Both the position numbers and the translations under genes were made by a program. From Limnohabitans sp. B9-3 (GTDB taxonomy: Bacteria > Pseudomonadota > Gammaproteobacteria > Burkholderiales > Burkholderiaceae_C), in the NCBI RefSeq assembly GCF_002778325.1, contig NZ_NESI01000001.1, positions 1 through 64,000 on the forward strand: a stretch of DNA of 64,000 nucleotides, read 5' to 3'. This document shows positions 55,872-62,842 of this stretch, in pieces (position 1 is the first letter of the stretch; each line of letters opens with the position of its first letter). The notes under the pieces are model-generated. The model did not search any database. It saw nothing but the letters and a program-made list of their open reading frames with translations, and was not told where the DNA came from.

Positions 55872-56794
55872 GTCAGTCACCCGTGAGTCGCCTCACCCTG
55901 CCTAACGGCCAATCTTTGAGCCGCATGGCCTATGGCGTGTGGCGCTTGAGCGAAGCCAGCGACACCTCGGTGAAGGCCAACTTGGCACGCATTGAAGCCT
56001 GCTTGGACCAAGGCATCACCACCTTCGACCATGCCGACATTTATGGCGACTACCGCTGCGAATCGCTGTTTGGCGAAACGCTCAAAGCGCACCCTGGTCT
56101 GAAAAGCAAGATCGAGATCGTCACCAAAACCGACATCATGTTGCTCTCGCAGCAATGGCCCAGCACCCGCGTGAAGCATTACGACACCTCGCCCGCCCAT
56201 GTGCGCGCCAGCGTGGACCGCTCGCTGCAACGCATCGGTGTGGACGTGATTGACCTGCTCTTGATCCACCGCCCCGATCCGCTGATGGACGCTCAAGCCT
56301 TGGGCGAGTGCTTGGATGGTTTGATCACCAGCGGAAAAGTGCGCGGCGTCGGCGTGTCGAACTTCATGCCTTGGGATGTGGACTTGCTGCAATCGCGCAT
56401 GACGCACAAGCTGCAAACCAACCAACTCGAAGTGAGCTTGCTCAACACCGCCCCGTTGATCAACGGCCAAATGGCCCACGCGCAACAGCATTTCATGCCC
56501 GTGATGGCATGGTCGCCCTTGGGCGGTGGACGCTTGCACACCCAAGCCCACACCGCAGGCACGGCCGCTGCCCGCCTCGCGCCCAAGCTGCAAAGTTTGG
56601 CCCAAGCAGCAGGCACTGACACCACCGCCGTGGCCATCGCTTGGTTGCTGCACCACCCTGCCCAAGTGCTGCCTGTGATGGGCACCAACCAGCTGGAGCG
56701 CATTGCGCAATTCAGCCAAGCCGAGCGCGTGCCCATGGACCGCCAAACTTGGTTTGAACTCTATGAATTGGCCTGCGGCCACGAAGTACCTTAA
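55868..56794 (+). CDS. smoB: Aldo-keto reductase, probable 6-dehydroglucose reductase
   Basis: A 308-residue AKR. The catalytic tetrad is visible: Asp54 and Tyr59 (TTFDHADIYGDYR), Lys87 (VTKTDIM) and the His in LLLIHRPDP. It overlaps the monooxygenase gene by 4 bp (ATGA) and is 7 bp before the flavin reductase. In the SMO pathway an AKR reduces 6-dehydroglucose to glucose with NADPH. Its close coupling to the SsuD-like gene supports that role. By sequence alone it is a YdhF-like AKR of unknown substrate. Confidence 0.78.
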   Translation: MSQSPVSRLTLPNGQSLSRMAYGVWRLSEASDTSVKANLARIEACLDQGITTFDHADIYGDYRCESLFGETLKAHPGLKSKIEIVTKTDIMLLSQQWPSTRVKHYDTSPAHVRASVDRSLQRIGVDVIDLLLIHRPDPLMDAQALGECLDGLITSGKVRGVGVSNFMPWDVDLLQSRMTHKLQTNQLEVSLLNTAPLINGQMAHAQQHFMPVMAWSPLGGGRLHTQAHTAGTAAARLAPKLQSLAQAAGTDTTAVAIAWLLHHPAQVLPVMGTNQLERIAQFSQAERVPMDRQTWFELYELACGHEVP

Positions 56795-56801
56795 GAACCC
56801 C

Positions 56802-57293
56802 ATGCACAACCCAACAGACGCGATGGACTATCGCAAAGCCCTGTCCAGCTTCGGCACGGGCGTGACCGTGGTCACCGCCCACCATGAGGGCCAAGACTGG
56901 GCCATGACGTGCAACTCGTTCAGCTCGGTCTCGCTCAACCCACGCTTGGTGCTGTGGAGCATTCGCCGCGAGGCCAGCAGCCATGCCGCATTCACCCAAT
57001 CTGGCGGTTTCACCGTGAGCGTGTTGGCCGAGCATCAAGCGGCGTTGGCAGGACAATTTGCCACCGGCAGCATGGCGGATCGATTTGCCAATGTGCCTGT
57101 CGAGCGCTTAGACAGCCAACGTCTGCGCTTGGACGGCGCCGTGGCTTGGTTTGATTGCGACATCCACCAGCTCATCGAAGCCGGTGACCACCACATCGTG
57201 CTGGGTGCTGTGCGCGGCTTTGGCAGCACCGATGCAGGCGGGCTGGGGTATTACCGCAGCAAAATGGCACAGTTTGCAGCATTGGCTGCTTAA
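56802..57293 (+). CDS. smoA: Flavin reductase of the two-component monooxygenase
   Basis: A 163-residue flavin reductase domain protein: FGTGVTVVTAHHEGQDWAMT, CNSFSSVSLNPRLVLWSI, and FTVSVLAEHQAALAGQFAT. It reduces FMN with NAD(P)H and supplies FMNH2 to the SsuD-like partner. It starts 7 bp after the AKR gene. An in-frame extension upstream is inside the AKR gene and lacks similarity. A terminator follows. Confidence 0.85.
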   Translation: MHNPTDAMDYRKALSSFGTGVTVVTAHHEGQDWAMTCNSFSSVSLNPRLVLWSIRREASSHAAFTQSGGFTVSVLAEHQAALAGQFATGSMADRFANVPVERLDSQRLRLDGAVAWFDCDIHQLIEAGDHHIVLGAVRGFGSTDAGGLGYYRSKMAQFAALAA

Positions 57294-57306
57294 ACTCAGA
57301 AACAAC

Positions 57307-57334
57307 AAGGCCTGCGACAAGCAGGCCTTTTTTT
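57307..57334 (+). terminator. Terminator after the flavin reductase gene
   Basis: AAGGCCTGC and GCAGGCCTT form a 9-bp stem with a 5-nt loop, followed by a T run. It separates the convergent monooxygenase and transporter units. Confidence 0.88.
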
Positions 57335-57364
57335 CATGGCAACGAGGTCATGCCAACGCTTCGG

Positions 57365-58210
57365 TCAGCCCTTCAAGCCGCCTTGGGTCAAGCCACCCAC
57401 CACGCGCTCTTGAAAAGCTGCGATCAACAACGCAATCGGCACGATGGACACGATCAGCGCGGCTGAAATGATGGGCCAAGGAAAGGTGAACTCACCTTGG
57501 TACAGCGCAATGCCCACCGGCAGCGTGCGCACCGCGGGGCTGGAATTGAGCGACAGCGCCAGCAAAAATTCGTCCCACGAATTCACAAACGCCAAGATGC
57601 CCGCCGTGAACACGCCAGGCGCCGCCAAGGGCACCACCACACGCACCAAGGCGCCCATGCGGGTGCAGCCGTCGATCATGGCGGCGTTCTCTAAGTCTTT
57701 GGGAATGCTCTGAAAAAAGCTCACCAGCACCAAGGTGCACACCGGCATGTTCAACACCACATACGGAAAAATCAAGGCGGCATAGGTGTTGAGCCAACCC
57801 AAGGCGCGCATGGTCTCAAAAATCGGCACCAACAGCGTGACCAACGGGAACATGCTGGAGGCCACGATGCAGGTCAAGATGAGCTGGCGGTACTTCAAGT
57901 TCAGCCGCGCAATGGCATATGCCGCAAACGCCGACACCACCAGCGACAACAACGTGGCACCCGAGGCCACCAAAATGCTGTTCTTCAAATACGTGAGCAA
58001 AGGCTGGTCGGCAAACGCACGGACATAGTTCTCAAGTGTCGGGCCGTGCGGCCACCAAGTGATGGGCTTTTGCACCAGTTCACTCTCCTGCTTGAGGGAG
58101 GTGAACAAAATCCAAACCGCAGGAAAAAACCCATTGATCACCACAATGCCCGCGGCCATCCAGCGCAGCATGGGGGACGACCACAGCCCGTGTTGTTGCG
58201 CCATGCTCAT
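57365..58210 (-). CDS. Sugar-type ABC importer permease (MalG-like)
   Basis: A 281-residue inner-membrane permease with six hydrophobic segments. The coupling loop LENAAMIDGCTRMGALVRVVVPLAAPGV contains the EAA-type motif, and NSWDEFLLAL follows. It overlaps the MalF-like gene by 4 bp and is the last gene of the leftward transporter unit. Together with the other permease, ATPase and binding protein it should import the substrate of the convergent monooxygenase operon. Confidence 0.9.
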   Translation of the reverse strand: MSMAQQHGLWSSPMLRWMAAGIVVINGFFPAVWILFTSLKQESELVQKPITWWPHGPTLENYVRAFADQPLLTYLKNSILVASGATLLSLVVSAFAAYAIARLNLKYRQLILTCIVASSMFPLVTLLVPIFETMRALGWLNTYAALIFPYVVLNMPVCTLVLVSFFQSIPKDLENAAMIDGCTRMGALVRVVVPLAAPGVFTAGILAFVNSWDEFLLALSLNSSPAVRTLPVGIALYQGEFTFPWPIISAALIVSIVPIALLIAAFQERVVGGLTQGGLKG

Positions 58211-59088
58211 GCAGCGTTCTTTCCAATGTGGTTCAAGTAAAAACCGGTGACGAATAACGAGATCACAAACATGAAGACCGCCAGCGTGGAGCCAAAGCCA
58301 ATGTCGGAATAGTCGATGGTGTATTTGTGAATCAGCATGGCCAAGGTTTCGGTGGCCTCACCGGGCCCGCCTTTGGTCATGGTGTAGGGAATGTCAAAGG
58401 TTTGCAGCGCGGTGATGGTTCTGAAAATCAAGGCCACAACGATGCTGGGCATGAGCATGGGAATGGTGATTTGCCAAAACTGTTGCCACAAATTCGCACC
58501 GTCCACCTCGGCGGCTTCGTACAAAGAGCGTGGAATCATCTGCAACCCAGCCAACAAAATCAGCGCCATGAAGGACGCCGTTTTCCAAATGATAGTCAGG
58601 CAAATCGCGGCGAAAGCCCAGCGTGGTTTGAGCAACCAACTGGTGGGCTCGTCTTGCAGGCCCAAGCGCATCAACACATCGTTGACCACGCCGTACTCGG
58701 TGTGAAAAAACCAGGCAAAGATCAAGCCCGCAAACGACAGCGGCAGCGCCCAAGGCAGCAACAGCGACAAGCGAACCGGCCATTTGCGCTTGAACGGCAA
58801 ATTCGCCAACAAGGCCAAGGCCAGCCCCACCAACAAAGCGCCAGGCACGGTGATGAGGGTGATCAGCAAGGTGTTTTGCGTGGCGTTCCAAAACAAGGGG
58901 TCTTGCCACACGTCCACGTAGTTTTGCAGCCCCAAGAACGCGCCGTCTTTGTCGATGGCGAACAAGCTGTTGTAAATCAGCTTGCCAATCGGGTAGACCA
59001 CGATGGCGAGCAGCAACGCAAACGCGGGTGCCAGCAGCAGCACCGCGAGTGTTTTTTCGCTGGGGTCGCGTAGCTTAGACAGCATCAA
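58207..59088 (-). CDS. Sugar-type ABC importer permease (MalF-like)
   Basis: A 293-residue permease starting MMLSKLRDPSEKTLAVLLLAPA, with six hydrophobic segments. The coupling loop is RSLYEAAEVDGANLWQQFWQITIPML. It overlaps both neighbours by 4 bp (binding-protein gene upstream, MalG-like gene downstream), a sign of one operon. Confidence 0.9.
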   Translation of the reverse strand: MMLSKLRDPSEKTLAVLLLAPAFALLLAIVVYPIGKLIYNSLFAIDKDGAFLGLQNYVDVWQDPLFWNATQNTLLITLITVPGALLVGLALALLANLPFKRKWPVRLSLLLPWALPLSFAGLIFAWFFHTEYGVVNDVLMRLGLQDEPTSWLLKPRWAFAAICLTIIWKTASFMALILLAGLQMIPRSLYEAAEVDGANLWQQFWQITIPMLMPSIVVALIFRTITALQTFDIPYTMTKGGPGEATETLAMLIHKYTIDYSDIGFGSTLAVFMFVISLFVTGFYLNHIGKNAA

Positions 59089-60350
59089 CGCATCAGGCGA
59101 CCGACGCGCGCGGCAATCTCGTCCACACCGGCTTCAGGCGTTTTGGTGCGGGCCAAGATGGCGCTGGTGGTGGTGCGGATGATGTCCGAGACTTGGCCAT
59201 AGTCGTTCACCATGGGGCGGCTTTGGGCGGCCAACACCACGGGCAGCGCGTCCTTGAACCAAGGCACCACTTTGTTCACGTCAGGGTCTGCGTAGAGACT
59301 TTGGAACACCGGCAAGATGGAGCCTTCTTTGGCCACAAACGCGCTGGCTTGCTTGGACGACAAGAACTTGATGAGCTTGCCCGCCTCGTCTTTGCGGGTG
59401 CTGTAAGCGTTCATCGCCCACTGCCAGCCGCCCATACAAGTGGCCGATTTGCCACCGGCCATCGCAGGCAGAGGCATCACGCCGACTTGACCTTTGACTT
59501 TGGAATCGGCATCGTCTTTGAAGCGGTCAAACGCAAAGCCCCAGTTGATGGCGAACACCACTTGACCGGCTTTGAACTCGTTGACCGTATCCGGTGTTTT
59601 CACCTCAGCCACGTTCTTTTTGATCACGCCTTGGTCGACCATGCCCAACCAAGCGTTCAAGCCTTTGACAGCTGCGGGTTTGTCGAGCGTGAGCTTGCCG
59701 CCCGCGTCGTTGAACTGCTTGCCTTGGCCCCAGTAGGGCAGCAAGAAGGTACACACCGCGCCTTCAATCGGCGCACCTTGGATGGACAAACCTTGCAAGT
59801 TGGCATTGCCTTCACCCGCCATGATTTTCTTGGCAGCCGCAGCCAACTCGTCCCAAGTTTTCGGTTCTGCCACGCCGTACTTGGCAAGCAAGTCTTTGCG
59901 GTAGTACATGAACATGGCGTCGCCTTGGCTGGGCATGGCGAACACTTTGCCGTCGATCACGTTGGCTTGTTGGTATACGGGCAAGTAGTCGTTGCGCAAG
60001 GCGGCAGGGCCACCCACGTATTTGTCCAAAGGCTCGATCCAGCCTTTAGATGCGTACTGCGCGGGGTTGACGATGTCGATCAAGAACAAGTCAATCGCCG
60101 AGTCTTTGGCGTTGAGCACGGTGGACAGGTACTGGCGTTGCAACTCTGAAGTTGCGCCACCCGTCTCAATCTCAACCTTCACGTTGGGGTTGGCTTTGTT
60201 GTATTCCTGAAAGAGCTGTTGCTGCAAGTCAGGTCGCTGGTTGGGCCCCACAAACACACGCAAGGTGGTTTGCTGTGCCCACACGCTGCCAGCACACAGG
60301 CCTGCGGCCAAGGCCAATGCGGTGAATTTCAATGCTTGACGTTTTTTCAT
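59085..60350 (-). CDS. smoF: Sugar-type ABC importer binding protein, probable sulfoquinovose-binding
   Basis: A 421-residue exported solute-binding protein of the family 1 (sugar) class. The signal peptide MKKRQALKFTALALAAGLC is cut after VWA, and the mature start TTLRVFVGPNQRPDLQQQL follows. The segment FAMPSQGDAMFMYYRKDLLAKYGV is typical. It belongs to the importer beside the SsuD-like operon, so sulfoquinovose or its glycerol glycoside is the likely ligand. Ligand residues could not be verified by eye. Confidence 0.75.
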   Translation of the reverse strand: MKKRQALKFTALALAAGLCAGSVWAQQTTLRVFVGPNQRPDLQQQLFQEYNKANPNVKVEIETGGATSELQRQYLSTVLNAKDSAIDLFLIDIVNPAQYASKGWIEPLDKYVGGPAALRNDYLPVYQQANVIDGKVFAMPSQGDAMFMYYRKDLLAKYGVAEPKTWDELAAAAKKIMAGEGNANLQGLSIQGAPIEGAVCTFLLPYWGQGKQFNDAGGKLTLDKPAAVKGLNAWLGMVDQGVIKKNVAEVKTPDTVNEFKAGQVVFAINWGFAFDRFKDDADSKVKGQVGVMPLPAMAGGKSATCMGGWQWAMNAYSTRKDEAGKLIKFLSSKQASAFVAKEGSILPVFQSLYADPDVNKVVPWFKDALPVVLAAQSRPMVNDYGQVSDIIRTTTSAILARTKTPEAGVDEIAARVGRLMR

Positions 60351-60392
60351 GGCGTGTCTCCGTTGGATAAATTCAAAAAAATCGGGCCAGCG

Positions 60393-61469
60393 TCACAACG
60401 CTTGCCCTGTGGATGCGTTGAACAGATGGAGCGCAGAGGCGTCCAAGTAAATCGTTTGTGCGCTGCCAGCGGGTGCTTTGAAGTCGGGGGCACAACGCGC
60501 CACCAACTCAGCTTGCCCAACTTGGAAGGTCACCAAGGTCTCAGCCCCCAAGGGTTCGGTGATGACGACTTGTGCATTCATGGCAATTTGGGCCTGCCCA
60601 TCACGGGGTGCTAAGGCAATGTTTTCGGGGCGAATGCCAAACACATGGCCGTCAGCCGCTGCGCCACGCGCCCACAAATCGGCAGGCAAGGCAAGGCCTG
60701 CGCCGCCGATGTCTGCTGAACCATTGGCCAGCGAACAGGGCAGCAAGTTCATCGGCGGACTGCCAGTGAAGCCCGCCACAAACTGGGCGGCGGGACGGTT
60801 GTAAATCTGGTCGGGGCTGGCGTATTGCATCTTGTGACCACCACTCAACACGGCAATGCGATCGGCCAAAGTCATGGCCTCCACTTGGTCGTGGGTGACG
60901 TAGATGATGGTGGCGCCCAAGCGCTGGTGCAACTTTTTGATCTCGCTGCGCATCTCGCCCCGCAACTGCGCGTCGAGGTTAGACAAGGGCTCGTCAAACA
61001 AAAACACTTTGGGCTGCCGCACGATGGCGCGGCCAATCGCCACGCGCTGGCGTTGACCACCCGACAAGGCGGCGGGTTTGCGGTCCAACATGTGGTCGAT
61101 GCGTAGCAAACGCGCGGCATCCATGACACGGCGCTTGATCTCGTCTTCGGGCATTTTGCGCAAACGCAGGCCAAACGCCATGTTGTCGTAGAGGCTCTTG
61201 TGGGGGTACAGCGCGTAGTCTTGAAACACCATGGCAATGTCGCGGTGGCGCGGCGGCTGGTCGTTGACACGCACGCCGTCAATCAGCACGTCGCCGCCCG
61301 TGATGCTCTCCAAACCCGCAATCATGCGCAGCAAGGTGGACTTGCCGCAGCCCGACGGCCCCACAAACACGACAAACTCGCCGTGTTGGATGTCCAAGTC
61401 AATGCCGTGGATGACGTTGTGCTTGCCATCGTAGCTTTTGGTGACTTGTTGGAGTTGGACGGATGCCAT
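60393..61469 (-). CDS. Sugar-type ABC importer ATPase (UgpC/MsmK-like)
   Basis: A 358-residue ATPase. Walker A is GPSGCGKSTLLRMIAG, signature LSGGQRQRVAIGRAIV, and Walker B VFLFDEPLSNLDAQLR. A C-terminal OB/TOBE domain carries GIRPENIAL. It is first in the leftward transporter unit and starts 41 bp downstream of the 21-bp element at 61510-61530. It energises the MalF/MalG-like pair. Confidence 0.92.
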   Translation of the reverse strand: MASVQLQQVTKSYDGKHNVIHGIDLDIQHGEFVVFVGPSGCGKSTLLRMIAGLESITGGDVLIDGVRVNDQPPRHRDIAMVFQDYALYPHKSLYDNMAFGLRLRKMPEDEIKRRVMDAARLLRIDHMLDRKPAALSGGQRQRVAIGRAIVRQPKVFLFDEPLSNLDAQLRGEMRSEIKKLHQRLGATIIYVTHDQVEAMTLADRIAVLSGGHKMQYASPDQIYNRPAAQFVAGFTGSPPMNLLPCSLANGSADIGGAGLALPADLWARGAAADGHVFGIRPENIALAPRDGQAQIAMNAQVVITEPLGAETLVTFQVGQAELVARCAPDFKAPAGSAQTIYLDASALHLFNASTGQAL

Positions 61470-61509
61470 AAATTGAATTTCAAACCCTGAAAACGATCGC
61501 GTTAAATCT

Positions 61510-61530
61510 GTGAATGAATAATATATGAAT
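61510..61530 (-). promoter_or_regulatory. 21-bp element upstream of the transporter unit
   Basis: Read on the minus strand it matches the element at 54672-54692 in 19 of 21 positions, differing only in the two middle bases. It lies 41 bp before the ATPase start, with the same orientation towards its gene as the copy before the monooxygenase. It contains a TATATT-like block that could serve as a promoter -10. Confidence 0.7.
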
Positions 61531-61562
61531 CCATAGCCCCACCTCTTGGGGTTATCGCCAAG

Positions 61563-62702
61563 TCAGGCGCCGTTGAGCAAGCTGCCCAACGCGTAATCGC
61601 CACGGGTCAAGTCAATCGCTTGGCCTGTGCGCGCCGACTCTTGTGCCGCCAAGCCCATCACGACAGCCGCCAAACCATCGCGCAAACTCACCTCAATGGC
61701 ACCCTCGCCGCGCACCACGGCATTGAAGCGCTGGTGTTGGTACAAGGTGGACCCGTTGTGGTCGCCCGCAGCCAAGGCCACGGCGTCGACCGGCACCTCC
61801 AACTCGCGCGGGCCTTTGGGCTCACGCGGGCTGATGACGAGTTTGGGCGTGGGTGCCTCGCCCAAGTGTTCGGGCCAAAAACGACCAGGACCCGGCACGA
61901 AACATTCCACTTTGCCTTGGGGACCGACCACCGAAATCTCTTCTTGGTAACGCGCGCCTTCGGCAAACATGCACAACTCCAGCAACGCCCGCTGGCCCGA
62001 TGCGAAGTCGACCACCACGTAGGCGTTGTCCAAAATATCGGGTGTGCCCAAGGGGTACTGCTCGTCCAAGTGGTTATGCGCCACCGAGGCCGAGGCATAA
62101 ATGCGCACGGGCTCGCTTTGGGTGAGGTGGCGCATCAGGTCAAAAAAGTGGCAGCATTTTTCGACCAAAGTACCACCCGTGTATTGGTTGAAGCGGTTCC
62201 AGTCACCCACTTTCACCAAGAACGGAAAACGGTGCTCGCGAATAGACAGCATGGTCACAGGGCCGGTGTTGAGCTGGCTGTGCACTTCTTGGGCCAGCAA
62301 AGCCACAGGCGGCATGTAGCGGTACTCCATCGCCACCCAAATCGGGGCGGGATAGTCGCTGGCCAAGGCGGCTAAAGCACGCACATCGTCCAGCGAAGTA
62401 CAGGCGGGTTTCTCAAGCAACAGGGGCAAGGGGCGCAACCCAGCAATCTCGCGCAGTTGCTCGGCATGGCGGAAATTGGGGCTGGCGATCAACAAACAGT
62501 CCACGTCCTCGGCCATCACCACCTCGGCCAAGCTGGCGACGCGTTGGGCCTGCGGTACGAAAGCGAGACTGCGCGCGGCCATGACGTCATCAGGCTCAAA
62601 AATTCGAGTCACGCTCGCGCCCGGCAGCAACGCGATGTTGCGCAAATGCTCCTGTCCCATCATGCCGCAGCCGATGATGCCGTAACGGGTGGATTGATTC
62701 AA
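61563..62702 (-). CDS. Gfo/Idh/MocA-family protein; possible NAD-dependent sulfoquinovosidase
   Basis: A 379-residue NAD(P)-binding protein. The Rossmann start GIIGCGMMGQEHLRNI is followed by the family EKP (97-99), and a TGGTLVEKCCHFFDLMRHL stretch carries the His/Asp of the C-terminal domain. Most members oxidise sugar hydroxyls, but some (GH109, GH188) use NAD to cleave glycosides. It stands next to a sulfoquinovose-type importer and monooxygenase set that lacks the usual GH31 sulfoquinovosidase. It may therefore release sulfoquinovose from its glycosides. A plain sugar dehydrogenase is the alternative. It is separated from the ATPase gene by about 90 bp. Confidence 0.72.
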   Translation of the reverse strand: MNQSTRYGIIGCGMMGQEHLRNIALLPGASVTRIFEPDDVMAARSLAFVPQAQRVASLAEVVMAEDVDCLLIASPNFRHAEQLREIAGLRPLPLLLEKPACTSLDDVRALAALASDYPAPIWVAMEYRYMPPVALLAQEVHSQLNTGPVTMLSIREHRFPFLVKVGDWNRFNQYTGGTLVEKCCHFFDLMRHLTQSEPVRIYASASVAHNHLDEQYPLGTPDILDNAYVVVDFASGQRALLELCMFAEGARYQEEISVVGPQGKVECFVPGPGRFWPEHLGEAPTPKLVISPREPKGPRELEVPVDAVALAAGDHNGSTLYQHQRFNAVVRGEGAIEVSLRDGLAAVVMGLAAQESARTGQAIDLTRGDYALGSLLNGA

Positions 62703-62797
62703 AGCGTGATCTCCTGAAAATTGTGAAGGATGGCCAAAAAATGGCCCCTATTGTTGCGTTAGAAATTCAAGGGTTTCTTCTAGGCATCACCAAGCCA

Positions 62798-62815
62798 AAA
62801 ACTGTATACAGTTTT
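62798..62815. promoter_or_regulatory. Perfect 18-bp palindrome before the NCS2 permease
   Basis: AAAACTGTATACAGTTTT is fully symmetrical and contains the TGTATACAGTTTT 13-mer of the sites at 38100 and 48938. It ends 27 bp before the permease start. This is the best copy of the proposed purine-regulon operator. It also lies about 100 bp upstream of the divergent Gfo/Idh/MocA gene. Confidence 0.75.
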
Positions 62816-62842
62816 GTATGCGATTAACTTGGAGAAACGCAC

